A DNA stretch of 64,000 nt from Strix aluco (taxonomy: Eukaryota > Chordata > Aves > Strigiformes > Strigidae), in assembly GCF_031877795.1 (NCBI RefSeq), contig NC_133931.1, positions 19,413,764-19,477,763 on the forward strand. Direction: 5' to 3'. Position numbers and translations under genes: made by a program. Positions 41,601-53,600 of the stretch are shown here, piece by piece. Each line of letters begins with the position of its first letter. The stretch's first letter is position 1. The notes under the pieces are model-generated. The model ran no database searches. It was not told the DNA's origin and saw only the letters and a program-made list of their open reading frames with translations.

Positions 41601-44600
41601 ATTATTAAGACTTAAAACATTAAGACTGTCCCCGACTTGTCCCTTCTGCACCTTCAGGAGCTTGCAGAGTAGAGGTGTAAGCACCACTGCATGAAAGGAG
41701 GCCTAGGTGAGCCACAGTTAGGATCAGCTCCCAAACTGGTTGGCTGTCATTCATAGCTCAGTTCAATAATAACTGTTCCAGGTAGCAGCAAAAAAAGTTA
41801 TTAATTTTCATTGCTGATAAAACATCTGGCCATCTGTTACTGAATCTGGCTAAAATAGTAAGATTTTGGATTACAGTGCATTTGAACTATAGATTATATA
41901 ATCTCTAGATATATAAACTATAGCTATATAAACTATATGTAGTCTAAACTATAGATTATATTTCAAGAAGAGTGGTCATTGAGAATTCAAGCATTAAAAC
42001 TTTGTTCTGTTCAAATTAATAGCAGAAGCTTTCACCACATAGAGCACTTATGTTGGATAGTGAGCACAAATTAAAAAACATGAAACGTTAAAAAACATGA
42101 AATCACATCTGAACACAAGAAAACACTTTTTTTGCTGTGATAGTGATCAGATACTGGCACAGATTGCCCGGAGAATTTGTGGAGTCTCCACCCATGGAGA
42201 TACTCAAAACTCAACTGGATATGGTCCTGGGCAGCCTGCTTCAGCTAGGCTTGCCTGAGCAGGTAATTGGACTAGGTGGTCTCAAAAGGTCCCTTCCAAC
42301 CCCAGCAATTCTGTGATTCTGCAATGTAGGACTTTTTTTCCTTTAAATAGTGCATCACCCAGATCTGTAGTTAAGTAGTTGCAAGACACAATTTGTGCTT
42401 TTTCTGCCCTACCTTTCATGTCCATGTACTGCCATGTCACTTATAATGAGTTCATAGAAATGAAAGTATAAAAAAAGTAACTTCTAACAATCACTATTCA
42501 ATTAAAAATGTCATTTAACTTTGAGCCATAGTAAGTAATGTGTTGCCAGTATGACCTTTTCTACTTCTTTGTGGTGAATTTGTCAAGTCATGAGTGAATG
42601 AGCCTTGGGGTAGGATGCCCAGTCTGAATGGATTAATCTTTGAAGGCTTTAGAGCTATTAGGAATTTTAGGAGAAACAGGTGGGGCAGACTGTATTGGCC
42701 TTAAATTGGTTGTGAGTACTCAGTAGGTGCAGGTGCTTTTTTAATCAGTGTTGGAGCTCATAGTGAACAAAAAGGATGCAATGGAAATGACCCTGGGCAA
42801 TTAGGAATATTACAGTTAGAGCTAAATAAGCCTATGTCTAGCTGTTAAAACATAATGCTCTTCCTGCTGATTGTTTTGTATTGTCTGGTATGTGAGAATT
42901 AGATTCCCAGGGTACTAAATGTCCAGGAACTTATTCTTGGGGGCACCTTGTGCAAGCAAATAGTAGCAGCTAGTTAGTGGCTAGTTAATCCATTAGTGTA
43001 AAATTAGCAGATAAGTTTATCTGTATTGCTACTTGACTTTCATATGTGTCTATATTCTAAAGGCAGTCACTTTAGTTATTTTTAAAACAAAATGTAAAAG
43101 ATCTGGTTCAGGTTATATTGCTGACATCCGGCTGTATGATTTTGCAGATCTTTTGTCAGCTCGCTCTCTCTTCAGCATGACAGTGTGGGAATAATAGTGT
43201 CTGAGTCTGATATATATATATATATATATATAATGTGCCTCATTTGAAAAACAGATGAGTTCTGCAAGAGGACTGTCTTGGAGGTAATTCTGGAAATATA
43301 CTTCACTCTCAAGAACTTAGCCTTTCTAGTTGCAGAAGGATGCAATGGTAGGACTTTGTTTTATCTTGAGAAGGCTGATAAAATATTAGAAAGACATATT
43401 TTACTGGTGCACTTACCCAGCAACATCATGTCTTGTATTTGCATGGCTTTTGTTCATTCTCTGTACCAAATTTCTGCAAGCAGTGGGAAAAATAACAGAA
43501 CTGTTGTCCCTGTTGTTCAGGAACAACAGTACAGAATACAAAAACCAAGTTACGGTATGTGCTAACTTGAATAGATCCTATGGCATGCAAGGAGATTCAT
43601 TGTTCTTCGTAACTACTAGTTGGTACTTCTACCTCTTATGTTGAAACACTTTTTAAAATGCTGCTGGTGTACTATGTATTCTAATGCAAAGTCACACTCA
43701 TTTAAAAAATCCAGACAACAGAAAACCTGTATTTGGAAACAGCAATCTGCTTTGACTGATCCCTAAAATAAATGGCATGCTTCATTTTAAAAGCAGAATC
43801 ACACAAAGCGGAGAGTGATGAGAAGACTGGTGACCGCAGTATAATGTCTCTCTTTCTGCTATGACTTATTTAGCAGTGTGTTATAACCCACATTCCAAGC
43901 CTGCACCTTTTCTGAGGGAGGGATAATTAAGAGCAAGGGTATGTCAAAGAACATTTAACCTGGTAACAAATGCAGGATTTAATCAGAGTACACAGTGCTC
44001 TCATTCTGCAGTCAGTCAGTCATAACCTCACTTGTGCAGTGAAGATGGGAAGATTCATGCTTCAATTCCTGGGAATATTCATATAGTTAAATACGTGGTT
44101 GGTGTTGAGTGCATAAGAATGACGAAATTAGGAAATGAGCTACACCCAATTCAGTGTAGTTTAATCAGTTGTAGAATAAAAAAATGTTCTGAAGATGGAT
44201 CTAGTGTGAAGTAAGTTGATAACAAATGATGGAGCATCTTGCCTATATCCATATATTTCTTTTGTACCTTCTTGAAGTATTTGAATTAATAATAAGCAAT
44301 CTCTTGATGTTGCCGTACTTATTGTAAGCATAAAGCATAAGTTCTCTGAGGGGTGTAGAGGAGCTTCCAAGTGAAGAGCCCGGGTTCCCTGAGTAACTTA
44401 AACCAGTTACAGATGAGGATAACTTTAACTTGAGCATTAGATTTTTAAGCAGCTCAATATTTGGCAAAGAGCGTATACACAGTGGTCAATTACATGTGAT
44501 TTTGGAAGGCTTTCCATCTGCTTTTTAAAATATCACCTTGGCAATAAAAAGGAAGGAAGCACATGATTCGAATGCTTCACTTCTGTCCCACACCTGATAG

Positions 44601-47600
44601 CAGCCAACGTAACCATCTTGACATTCAAATCCAACAGTACACAACGTTTATTTTCTGTACAGTTTTAATCTCATTCTTCTCCCTTTCTTATCTGTGGACT
44701 TCATAATTTTATGTGAGACAATAAAGTTTCTGAGATCTTTTCTAACACAGGGTCTAACAAATACAATTGTGTGTTCCTTTTTCTCATTCACTTTTGCTTT
44801 CTTCTCTTCATCTTTCATTTTGGGCCCATACAAAATAACTACTGCTGATTTTTTTAAATAACAGTGTTTCTGGGTAATAATTCTGTATGCACTGAGGCCT
44901 CCTGCATATTTTACTGATGGGATCCGCTTTAATTTCACGTCTGTTGCTATGGAGCTGTGTAGATTTGCTTACTTGACCTGCCAGCACAGGGAGTTACTAA
45001 GGACTCGGTCGCCATGGGTACCGGAGGACTGGGCTGTGGTTCCCAGGGAGATGAACATGCACATCCAGAGCTAGGACACCATATCTGGGTTCAAGCCCAC
45101 ACTCTCCTCAAAGCTTGCATCCTAGAGTTGAGCGTGGAGGGGCGTCACCCTGCAAAGGTTTGGTGTGTTGTAGCGGTCAGTGCTGTGAGGTCTGGTGGAT
45201 GGCAGTGGGGTGGAAGCTGCTGTCGGGGGATCTGGCATTTGCGTAGCCTAGGCGCCCCTGCATGGTTTAGAATGTTTGGGTCATTGTCACACGTCTGGAA
45301 TGTTTCATCCCAGTTGGGTCAGGGGACCCAGCACAGCCAGTAGATCCCATTGGAGCTCCTGCGTCTGGCATAAATCCCTTAGGTTTTGTGATTCAGAAGC
45401 GGTAGAATTTGAATCTACAGGTCTCCTTAGACAACCTTCAGGAGCTGTCAGCTGCAGACGTGGACTGTCTCTCTTTCTCTGGTCCATTGACTAGTCCCAT
45501 TGCTAGCAGGAGGTGGAACAGCATTAACAGGTGAATCTGCCATTTCTCTTCTTCTGGGGGTTATGGGAGCTGTTTCAGAGGTAAGAGAGATGTGAATTCA
45601 CGGTCTTGAGCCAAGTTGAATAGAGCAGAGGTAATTTATCTGACCTCAATTCCATATCTGTAATGTAGGTGTAATCGTCTCTGCCTTCACAAGTGCAGTA
45701 AGATCCTGTTTTGTTTTAAAGGAGGTGTAATGAATAAACTCAGTCAATCTAGCATGCGGTCTTTCTGGCCAGGTACATAAGCATTTACTTTAGGACAAGA
45801 TAAATAGTGCCTTGAACTCACTAGTTATGGTGACTAGCTCTCTGATGACTAAAAATGGGACCAAGGCTGGCTCAGACATGGGTGTCTACATTGGAGACAT
45901 CCACGTTTAGTCAGGTGAATCCCACCCCTGTCTCCTGTGTTCCTCATCAGGTCTCTGACAGCTGTGTTGTTAGCCCTTACTGAAGCCAAGTACAGTCTCT
46001 GTCTCTTTTATTTCTGTCTTTTTTTTTTTTTTTTTTTTTTTAACAGGAAAGTCAGTCAGTGTTAGCCATTCAGTTGTGGAAGAAAGTTTGTGTTTGAAGA
46101 TCATGCATGGATCTTCAAGGTCTAATTAGATGCCGTTTCCTCTTCTGTTCATCCCTGATAACCTTAGGCACCCTTTGTTTGTCCTGTTTCTGAGGTCTAC
46201 AGCCCAAGGTGCCTAGCATTGCACAGGGAGATTCTGTATCTTGTTTTGCACTGTGAATTTACAGGAATGAAGTATTTTTAGTGCATAAGCTAACTAAATC
46301 TCACTGAAGTGAAAAAAGTGCTCTGTAACTTCCAAGAGATAATACTGGAGTATAATCAGAATACAAATATTTTGAGGAAAAGATGCTTGGAAGGTTAGGT
46401 TAAAATTACTAGCCTAATACTTTTTTAGTTTGAATTTATATGTATTTTAGATTTAAACTTTGAATTTAAACAAATTAGCTTGAATTGATGTGGAAAATGT
46501 GTTCAAATATCCAAGTATTTCTCTCAAAGAATAAGCAAAATAGCAGCTACAGAGAGTGTTTTGGCTTTAAAGTGTTTCACATTATTGAACCCAAATTTCA
46601 ATTCCTGTCAAATTAAAGTGGCCTAAAAAGACAAGCTTTTAATTCCGTGTCACACATTTTATAATCCACTTCTTCCAAAAATTTATTTTAGATGTTGCTT
46701 AGTAGAGATGTAGGCAGTTATTGGTTGGACTGTGTCCTCTCAAGACATATATCTCTTTGTTCAGAAGACTCTCAGGCTGCAGCAAGTGCCTAGATGTCAC
46801 AGCAGAAATGGAGGATCCAAAATAGAAGCCAGCAAGTTGCAAAGGAGGAATTGACATGTAAATGGTGAAAGCCCAGAGTCCCACCTGTCCTAGATAATGA
46901 CCTGCCCAGCTGTGGGCTGATGGCACAGACCACCTGCAATTCAGTGTCTTGGGCACAAATCTTTTGCATTTAGGTACTTGTCTCCTTCATCACAAAATTT
47001 TTTTTAAAAAAAGTAAATAAAAGGAGATCCCTGTTACTTAGTTTAGTAAAGGGAAAATAAACTTATATTTAGATCTGTTTGTGTCTCTTTTGGAGGATGG
47101 AATTGAGCACAAAGAAGAGTGCCCTAATACAGTGCTGCTGGGCAGGCTGAGGGGATGCAGGGAGTCTGCTCCCAGGGAAGGTGTTCCACTTTGTTTAATT
47201 TAGTAACTGTTTTACTGGGGGTTTGAAGCCAAGTTCCCAGTGGGCACACCATAACTCCTTTCTCTCTCTGTCTCTGGCCTGTTAATTGTCCTGATGTACA
47301 GAAAGTGGGACAGCCACCATTAAAGGGAGATTCTCACCTGAGGATGCCTGCAACCTCGAGCTTAGTGTTGTACTTGGACTGTGAGAGCGCCATGGCTCTA
47401 ACTGCAAATCAGAGTGAGCAGGGGATGCAGATATCGGACTTTTGTAGGGAGCACCCGGGCTGCTGGACAGGGTGAGACCTGTGCCAGCGAATTCATCTTT
47501 TAGCTCCAGATGACTTTTGATAGGGATGCAGGTCTCATGGGGATTGTGGGGACATGCTTCTGCATCTGAAAAAGATGTCTGAGTGCCTGGCATAAGAAGG

Positions 47601-50600
47601 GCGCTGGGGTTTAGAGGTCTGACTTGAGGCAGGTATGGAGGATGGCAATAGCTATGATCTTTAGTCAAAAGAATTTCTTTCTGGCTATTCAAGCAGGCTT
47701 TTTTTTCTCTCCTCTGCTAATCCAGAGTGGAATAGGAGCCAAAAAAGAGAAACTGATGCTATACACACTGCACACTCTTTAAGTATTTGTTTTAAAATAT
47801 GTGTGAGGTCAAGCTAGAACATGCTTTGCAATTTGTGTATTTACTGCAGCAAATTTTCTGCTCCTTCTGGCTGCTTTCTGTGGTTTTCAACCTGTTTCAC
47901 CTCCACCGAAAGAAATATTGTGCATATGAAAGAGGCCATTATGAATCTTCCCTGAGGAGATTTGGGTTTTTTGTGCTCTGCTTTTAAATTACAATCTGTA
48001 TTATTTATGCGAATGTTTAAAATAGCTTTCTGATTCCCCGGTTAAAAGTATTCTGAACCTACTCCAGCTACATTTTACTATGCATAACTCCCACCAACCA
48101 TCAGTTTTTATTTCAAGTCATTTTTCATGAAATAACACGCTTCACATCCAGTATTCTGTGTTGCTGTTACATATTTTTCTTTACAGTTTTCCAGCTGTAT
48201 TCCTCTTTCCCATGATAAACAGTGTTGCCAGTATTCATTTTTATCTAAGAATACACAAATTGCATTCCCTTAATCTCCCTTCATAAACAGTGCCCTGTAA
48301 TCCTGTTATCATTATTGTTGACCTTTTTTGGAATTCCTCCAGGTTATTAATGCCTTTTTAATGAGAATCCTGGGATTTAAACTGTTTTCTAAGCAATGTT
48401 TACTCAAGAATTGATAGATTATTTCCTTTTCTATTTTCCTTTACATCCCTTATTTCTTTTTTGTCTGACATCTTACTATGTTCAAAGTGGAGCTATGCAA
48501 ATAACTGATTTGGGGGTTTGCTGCCAAATCAAAACATTAAAGAAAACCTTTGTTTCAGACTGAACAAAGACAGTGTTCAATCTAAAATATTTAGAATGTT
48601 TGGGGAGATTTTTTGATGTTTTCACTCCCTTTTCGAAAGAAGAAAGAAATTTGTTAGTTTTCAAAATTAAAGCACCACTTCAAACAAAGTAGAAAATTCT
48701 GGTTTTCCATTTTCTGGCCATGTTTGACTTCAAATCATAACTAGTTTCAGTGTTCTCTGAACTTTGTCTTTTGATGACCAGATTAATACCTACAAGTTTT
48801 TGTTTCCCTCAGAGTGATTACTTTAAATGCTTTTTGAGCAATATTGAGTGGATATGTCTATATATTCCTTATGTTTATATATCTGTAGGCATGAAAAGCT
48901 AAGGGAATGTCTTTATTTTAGTCACGCAAGTCTCACACTTTTGATTCCACTGTGGCATAAAGACACTGGGAAAATTGGTGGTTACTGGACTCAGAAGTGG
49001 AAGCTCAGGGATAAACAACTAAGCAGGTCTTTGCAGATAGCAGTGGTATTTTAAACACTTGACCTGTTTAAGCAGTGGTATTTTACTTGCTTTTATGTGC
49101 CTAGATATCTAAATCCTGGTGAAGCTGTGTTTTAGGTGCCTTCACTCTGTTTTAGTTCTCACTTGAAGTTACGATTCTGAGCTCAGGAAGAGCCTAGGAG
49201 AAGGGACAAATGCACGTCCAGTCCCTGTTCCAATAAACAAACCAAAATTAAAAACAGAAAATAAAATCCAACAGCCAGAAGAGCAACTAGATAGAGGTTA
49301 CGAAACTTTGCCCAAACCTTTAGACTGTAGAGCTTAGTTTTCTCAAGTGTGTTGTGTGCAGGTGTTGGGTAGGGTCTCCTCATGGTGGTGGGAGCTGTGG
49401 GAAATTCAGGTCTGTTTGGATTCCCCCATGTAGCATGGGGTAATGAAGAGAGGCATCCTAAATTGAGTGGATTTATGGAGGAGCTGGAGAGAGGCTTGAT
49501 AAGCTGCGAGGACTGGAACTCCATCTCCTCATCCAATTCTTACGGCTGGATATGGTGCGTGCCCCAGGTGGTGTGATGGGGAGATGCTATGGAGCCTCCT
49601 CCCAGTTCAAAGCTAAATCTGGCCCTGCAAATCCCAGGTGGATCCTTTCCCCAGTAAAGCAGACAGCAGAAGAGAGCTTTCTTTAGTCTGCTTTATGTGG
49701 ACCCTGATGTATTTGGTGTAGTATGAAACAGTCACCCTGGTCTTTAGACAGGAGCCAAGCACCTAACTATTCAGCACTTTTAAAGCTGACCTGCTTCTAG
49801 GCATGCCCAAAAACAAGAGTTCCACACAGCTGAGCAGCTTTACTGATTGAGACTGATGGGGAGGAGGTATTTCCTGAAGGAGGTAGCACATAGGGAGAGC
49901 ACCACCTCCAAAATTCCCCCCTTGGGAGCTGGGGACCTGGTATCCTTTTGTAAATCCAGCCTCCAGCTGCTGCAAGGTAGACGTCGCTTCCCCAAGGAGC
50001 TTGAAATATATTGCTTTAATGTGACATAACAAAATAGTAAACCTACTTTATAATAGCATATCTTATATATACAGCTACATAAAAAGTATGTAAAGGAAAT
50101 GAAAATTCTGTGCTTTTTTTCATATTTTATTAGTATTACAAGCCTTGTCTCACTTCCATGCTGAGGCAATTCATTACAGGTCTCTGTTACTCCTTTCTGA
50201 AGTTCTGTAAGTAATAGGAAGCTGTTGGCTTTCAAATTTTGGGCAGGCTGTGACTGTTTGCTAGAGTTGGCAGAATACAGTGTGACTGCAAACCCACAGA
50301 GATTAATAAACTGAAAAAGCACAGGCTTCTTGCCTATCATTTGTGCTTCTTATCAATAAGAGTGCTATTGGGGGAAAAAAGCAGCAAATGACAGCAGTCA
50401 TAACTTGAAATGCATTGCCCTTAGACCTACCTGGACTTTATTACTGTAAAAAATACAGTTTAGGCAACCAGTCAATATACTGGGTAGGCTTTTACTGTTC
50501 TTTTGAATAGATAACACTTGAACTCTATTAGTTGTTTGTAGTCATTTCAACGTGTGCATTACAGTAAATATTTGATTAGCTTGTGATAAATTTTGCTTTT

Positions 50601-53600
50601 CATCCAGGGACTGCAGGCTTGTTTAGTTAGTTACCTCCCAGATATGTTTCTCGTTCCAGTGTTTTTCTCTTGTCTGTTGAAAACATGTCAAACTGATTTA
50701 AAATGGTTTATGCACATTATAATGAAAACCATGTGTCTTGTGTTAAGGGTGACTCTGCAAAAGCTTTCAGTTGAATCACATTTAGCATGTGATTTCATGA
50801 ATTTGCATATATGCTGTGAACACGTGCCTGCGCAATTAATTGGCTGTGCCCCAGCCAGCCTCTCTCCTTCTTGAGCATGCAAACCAGATTTAGGAGATGC
50901 GTTGAAGGGATCTCTGAAAGTCCTTTGTTAAACTTCTGCCACCAACGTGACAGGAGGGCTGGGATATTTTCCCAGTCTATGATGGAGTTTGCTCCCTTTC
51001 TGTGTACAGCTAAGTCATCCTTGCCAAAGATGACATTTCCCAGCTCCTAAAAATACTTCTGACCAGCCTATCCATTTCCCTTCAAACAGACCAAATAGCA
51101 CTGCCAGGTACATAAAAAAATTTGAGGTGACACTATATGCTTATAAAAGTTACTTGTCCATAGGTGGATTTACACATACATTTGGATTTACACATACATT
51201 TTATAAAACTGTCAAAAGTAAGTTGAGTATCATGTTATACAACTATCTGTCTGTATTTTTTGAACCTCTGGTCTCAGTGTTTCTATTGAGGTTGGTGTAG
51301 CAAAGCAGCATCCTTCCATCTCTGATTCAAAGAGCCTTTTTGCTTGAACAGGAAAGTAAGTTCTCCAGATTGTTCCCTTTTGCTCCATGAACATATGTTC
51401 CCCCTGACAAAGGTCATTTCAGGTTGAGAAGAGAAAATTTATGGGAGCCATTTTTAAGGTGGTGTTAGAACAGCTCGAACTGCATATAGAAGCGCTAAAA
51501 ATAATTAGGTCAGGCTGATTTCCGTATGAAGAATCTCCTTAAGATATATAAAGCAGTAAAAAAAACCTAGCTTGCAGTGCCCTTTGTCTGTTCCAACATC
51601 TGCTTGCGGCTGCTCTACAAATCCATGAATTAAAAACAAGGAAAACACAAGCCCAGATCATATTGATATGCAGAATATACATGATGGCTCTCAGCCAATA
51701 TCAGTAATTAGTTTGTAGTGACTGTGTTTGTAGAGAAGAGCTTGATTGATTGTGGTTTCACAGCATACACGAGTCACATTCTGTATTCATTTTGAGATCT
51801 GCAATGCTTATAATTTGCATTAATGTAGTTCAGATTACTACCAAAACTATAGTATTTAGATGAGATCAGAAAACTGCTTAATGAGATACATTTTAATTAT
51901 TTGATGACAACCCTTCTTCCAAAGTAAGAGTAAGTAAGCAAGATTACTTTAGATCACACAACCAGCAGCCTGAATTAAAGTGATCATTTGTAAACTCAAG
52001 TTTAGATATAAACAGAGGGAAGCAGGATCTGCATTGCAGTTTTTCCCCAAAGTCTTCTGTCTGCTATTGAGCTGGAAGCCTCCTCACCCAGCAGGTTTAA
52101 ACAATTTGTGGATAGTCACTGAAAGTTTTGCTCCACGTCCTCTCTGACTGCATCTTTGCCAGCTGCCCAAATTACCAGCTGTTACTGCACTGTGCAATCA
52201 GCTGAAATGTGATTAACAAACAGATCTGTCTGATGAGCGAGCACTAGCAAGCAGTTGGGTGGGTGTCCACCCAAGAGTGGGGAGTGATGGCTTTGTTGGC
52301 CAGCACAGTGGATAGGGGAGGCGATGCCTGTTGGTACCCTCAGGATCAACAATGTCAGGCATTGCTCTGCTCAGCTTCTTGACATCATTCTGGGAATGCA
52401 ACTCACAAATCTGAGCTTGATGGCTAAACTACATATAAAATCAGAGAGGGTGGTTAGGCACTAAAATCCAGATTTACAGCAGAGAGCATGCCAGGCAGGA
52501 GTACACTTCCAGCAGTCCATAGGAGTTGCCAGAGAAGAGTGCCTATCTCCCAGACTTAACCACCTACTTGTAGTCCTGAGTGTGCCCACATGCATGCTTC
52601 GGATTCAGTCTGAACCTCTCTGTACAGGAGCTAGACCATTTCTGCGAGTGCAGGCAACCAGCATTCCTTTGAAATATGGCCAGTGCTAGTGCTGACACAC
52701 TGTTTTGTGTCACAGCTGAGCAGTTAGAGCTCGGGGAAAAGATCTGAGTTCAGTTCCCTCCGTAGAGCAGAGGAGTTCAAATCCATGCCTCTCATAAGAG
52801 TTCCTGAACCACTGCGACCTACTGGTCATCCTCAGCTTCCTCCACTGACTCTAGACCTCATGGTAGTGGAGAGTATGAGACACGGGCAGAGGTAGAGCAT
52901 GTGGGAGCTGCTTGTGTCACCCAAAGATTAGAGCAGTCCATATGGAGGAGAGTCCTGTGTCCTGTTCCCTGCTCCCAGGATTATATCTGCTTTTACCCAG
53001 TTACTGTCTGGTGTGAAATATAATAGTAAGTTCCAAGGTAAGAGTCTCACATATAGAAATAGTGAGTCAAATATGTAATAAGTCAAAGGCCAGGGACTGG
53101 AACCAAAATCCACTGTCAGCTATGGGCTTGACACTGTGAATCGAGTGCATTTCCCACTAGAAGACTTTGCCCTCGAAATGGGTCATTTTTAAGGGTGTTA
53201 TCTGAAGAAAAGCCTGAAATGCTAAAGCAAGATTTATCACTTCTTTGCAGCTTCTTTTTCTTACATTTGCATCTTACAGTGCATGTAAGCAGTGTGGTTT
53301 TCTTTCCTAGATTGCTTGTGGTGTATAAAATCTTGCAGGAACAACCCCATATCAAATAGAAAAGAAGAAGCATTAGTGTTTCCTGGAAATACACTTATGT
53401 TGTTAAAGATTAGAACTAGAGATGTAGCTGTGAGTTAAAGGTTTCAAGATAAATGAAACCGAATCTCTTTAAAATACAGGTCCTTTCAATAGGAGGCATT
53501 ACAACTACATTCTCTCTACTTTTTCAGCTGCTTCTAATGGCTTTTCTGCAATTTTGTACGCAGTCAGGCCCTGTCTCTTCCCGTGGGGTCTCTAAATAAA

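Noticed and set aside
45610..45720. MIR/CORE-SINE-like stretch (TTCCATATCTGTAATGTAGG)
   Set aside because: Similarity is limited to a short block without a clear tRNA-like head or complete core, so I cannot call it without a library search.
46010..46120. Splice-acceptor-like poly-T followed by AACAG
   Set aside because: No open, phase-compatible exon with a good donor follows; a simple T-run is the simpler explanation.
52690..52810. Possible tRNA or tRNA-derived SINE, with a B-box-like GTTCAAATCC at about 52769-52778
   Set aside because: No convincing A box, cloverleaf or acceptor stem pairing could be built; probably coincidence or a very old SINE.
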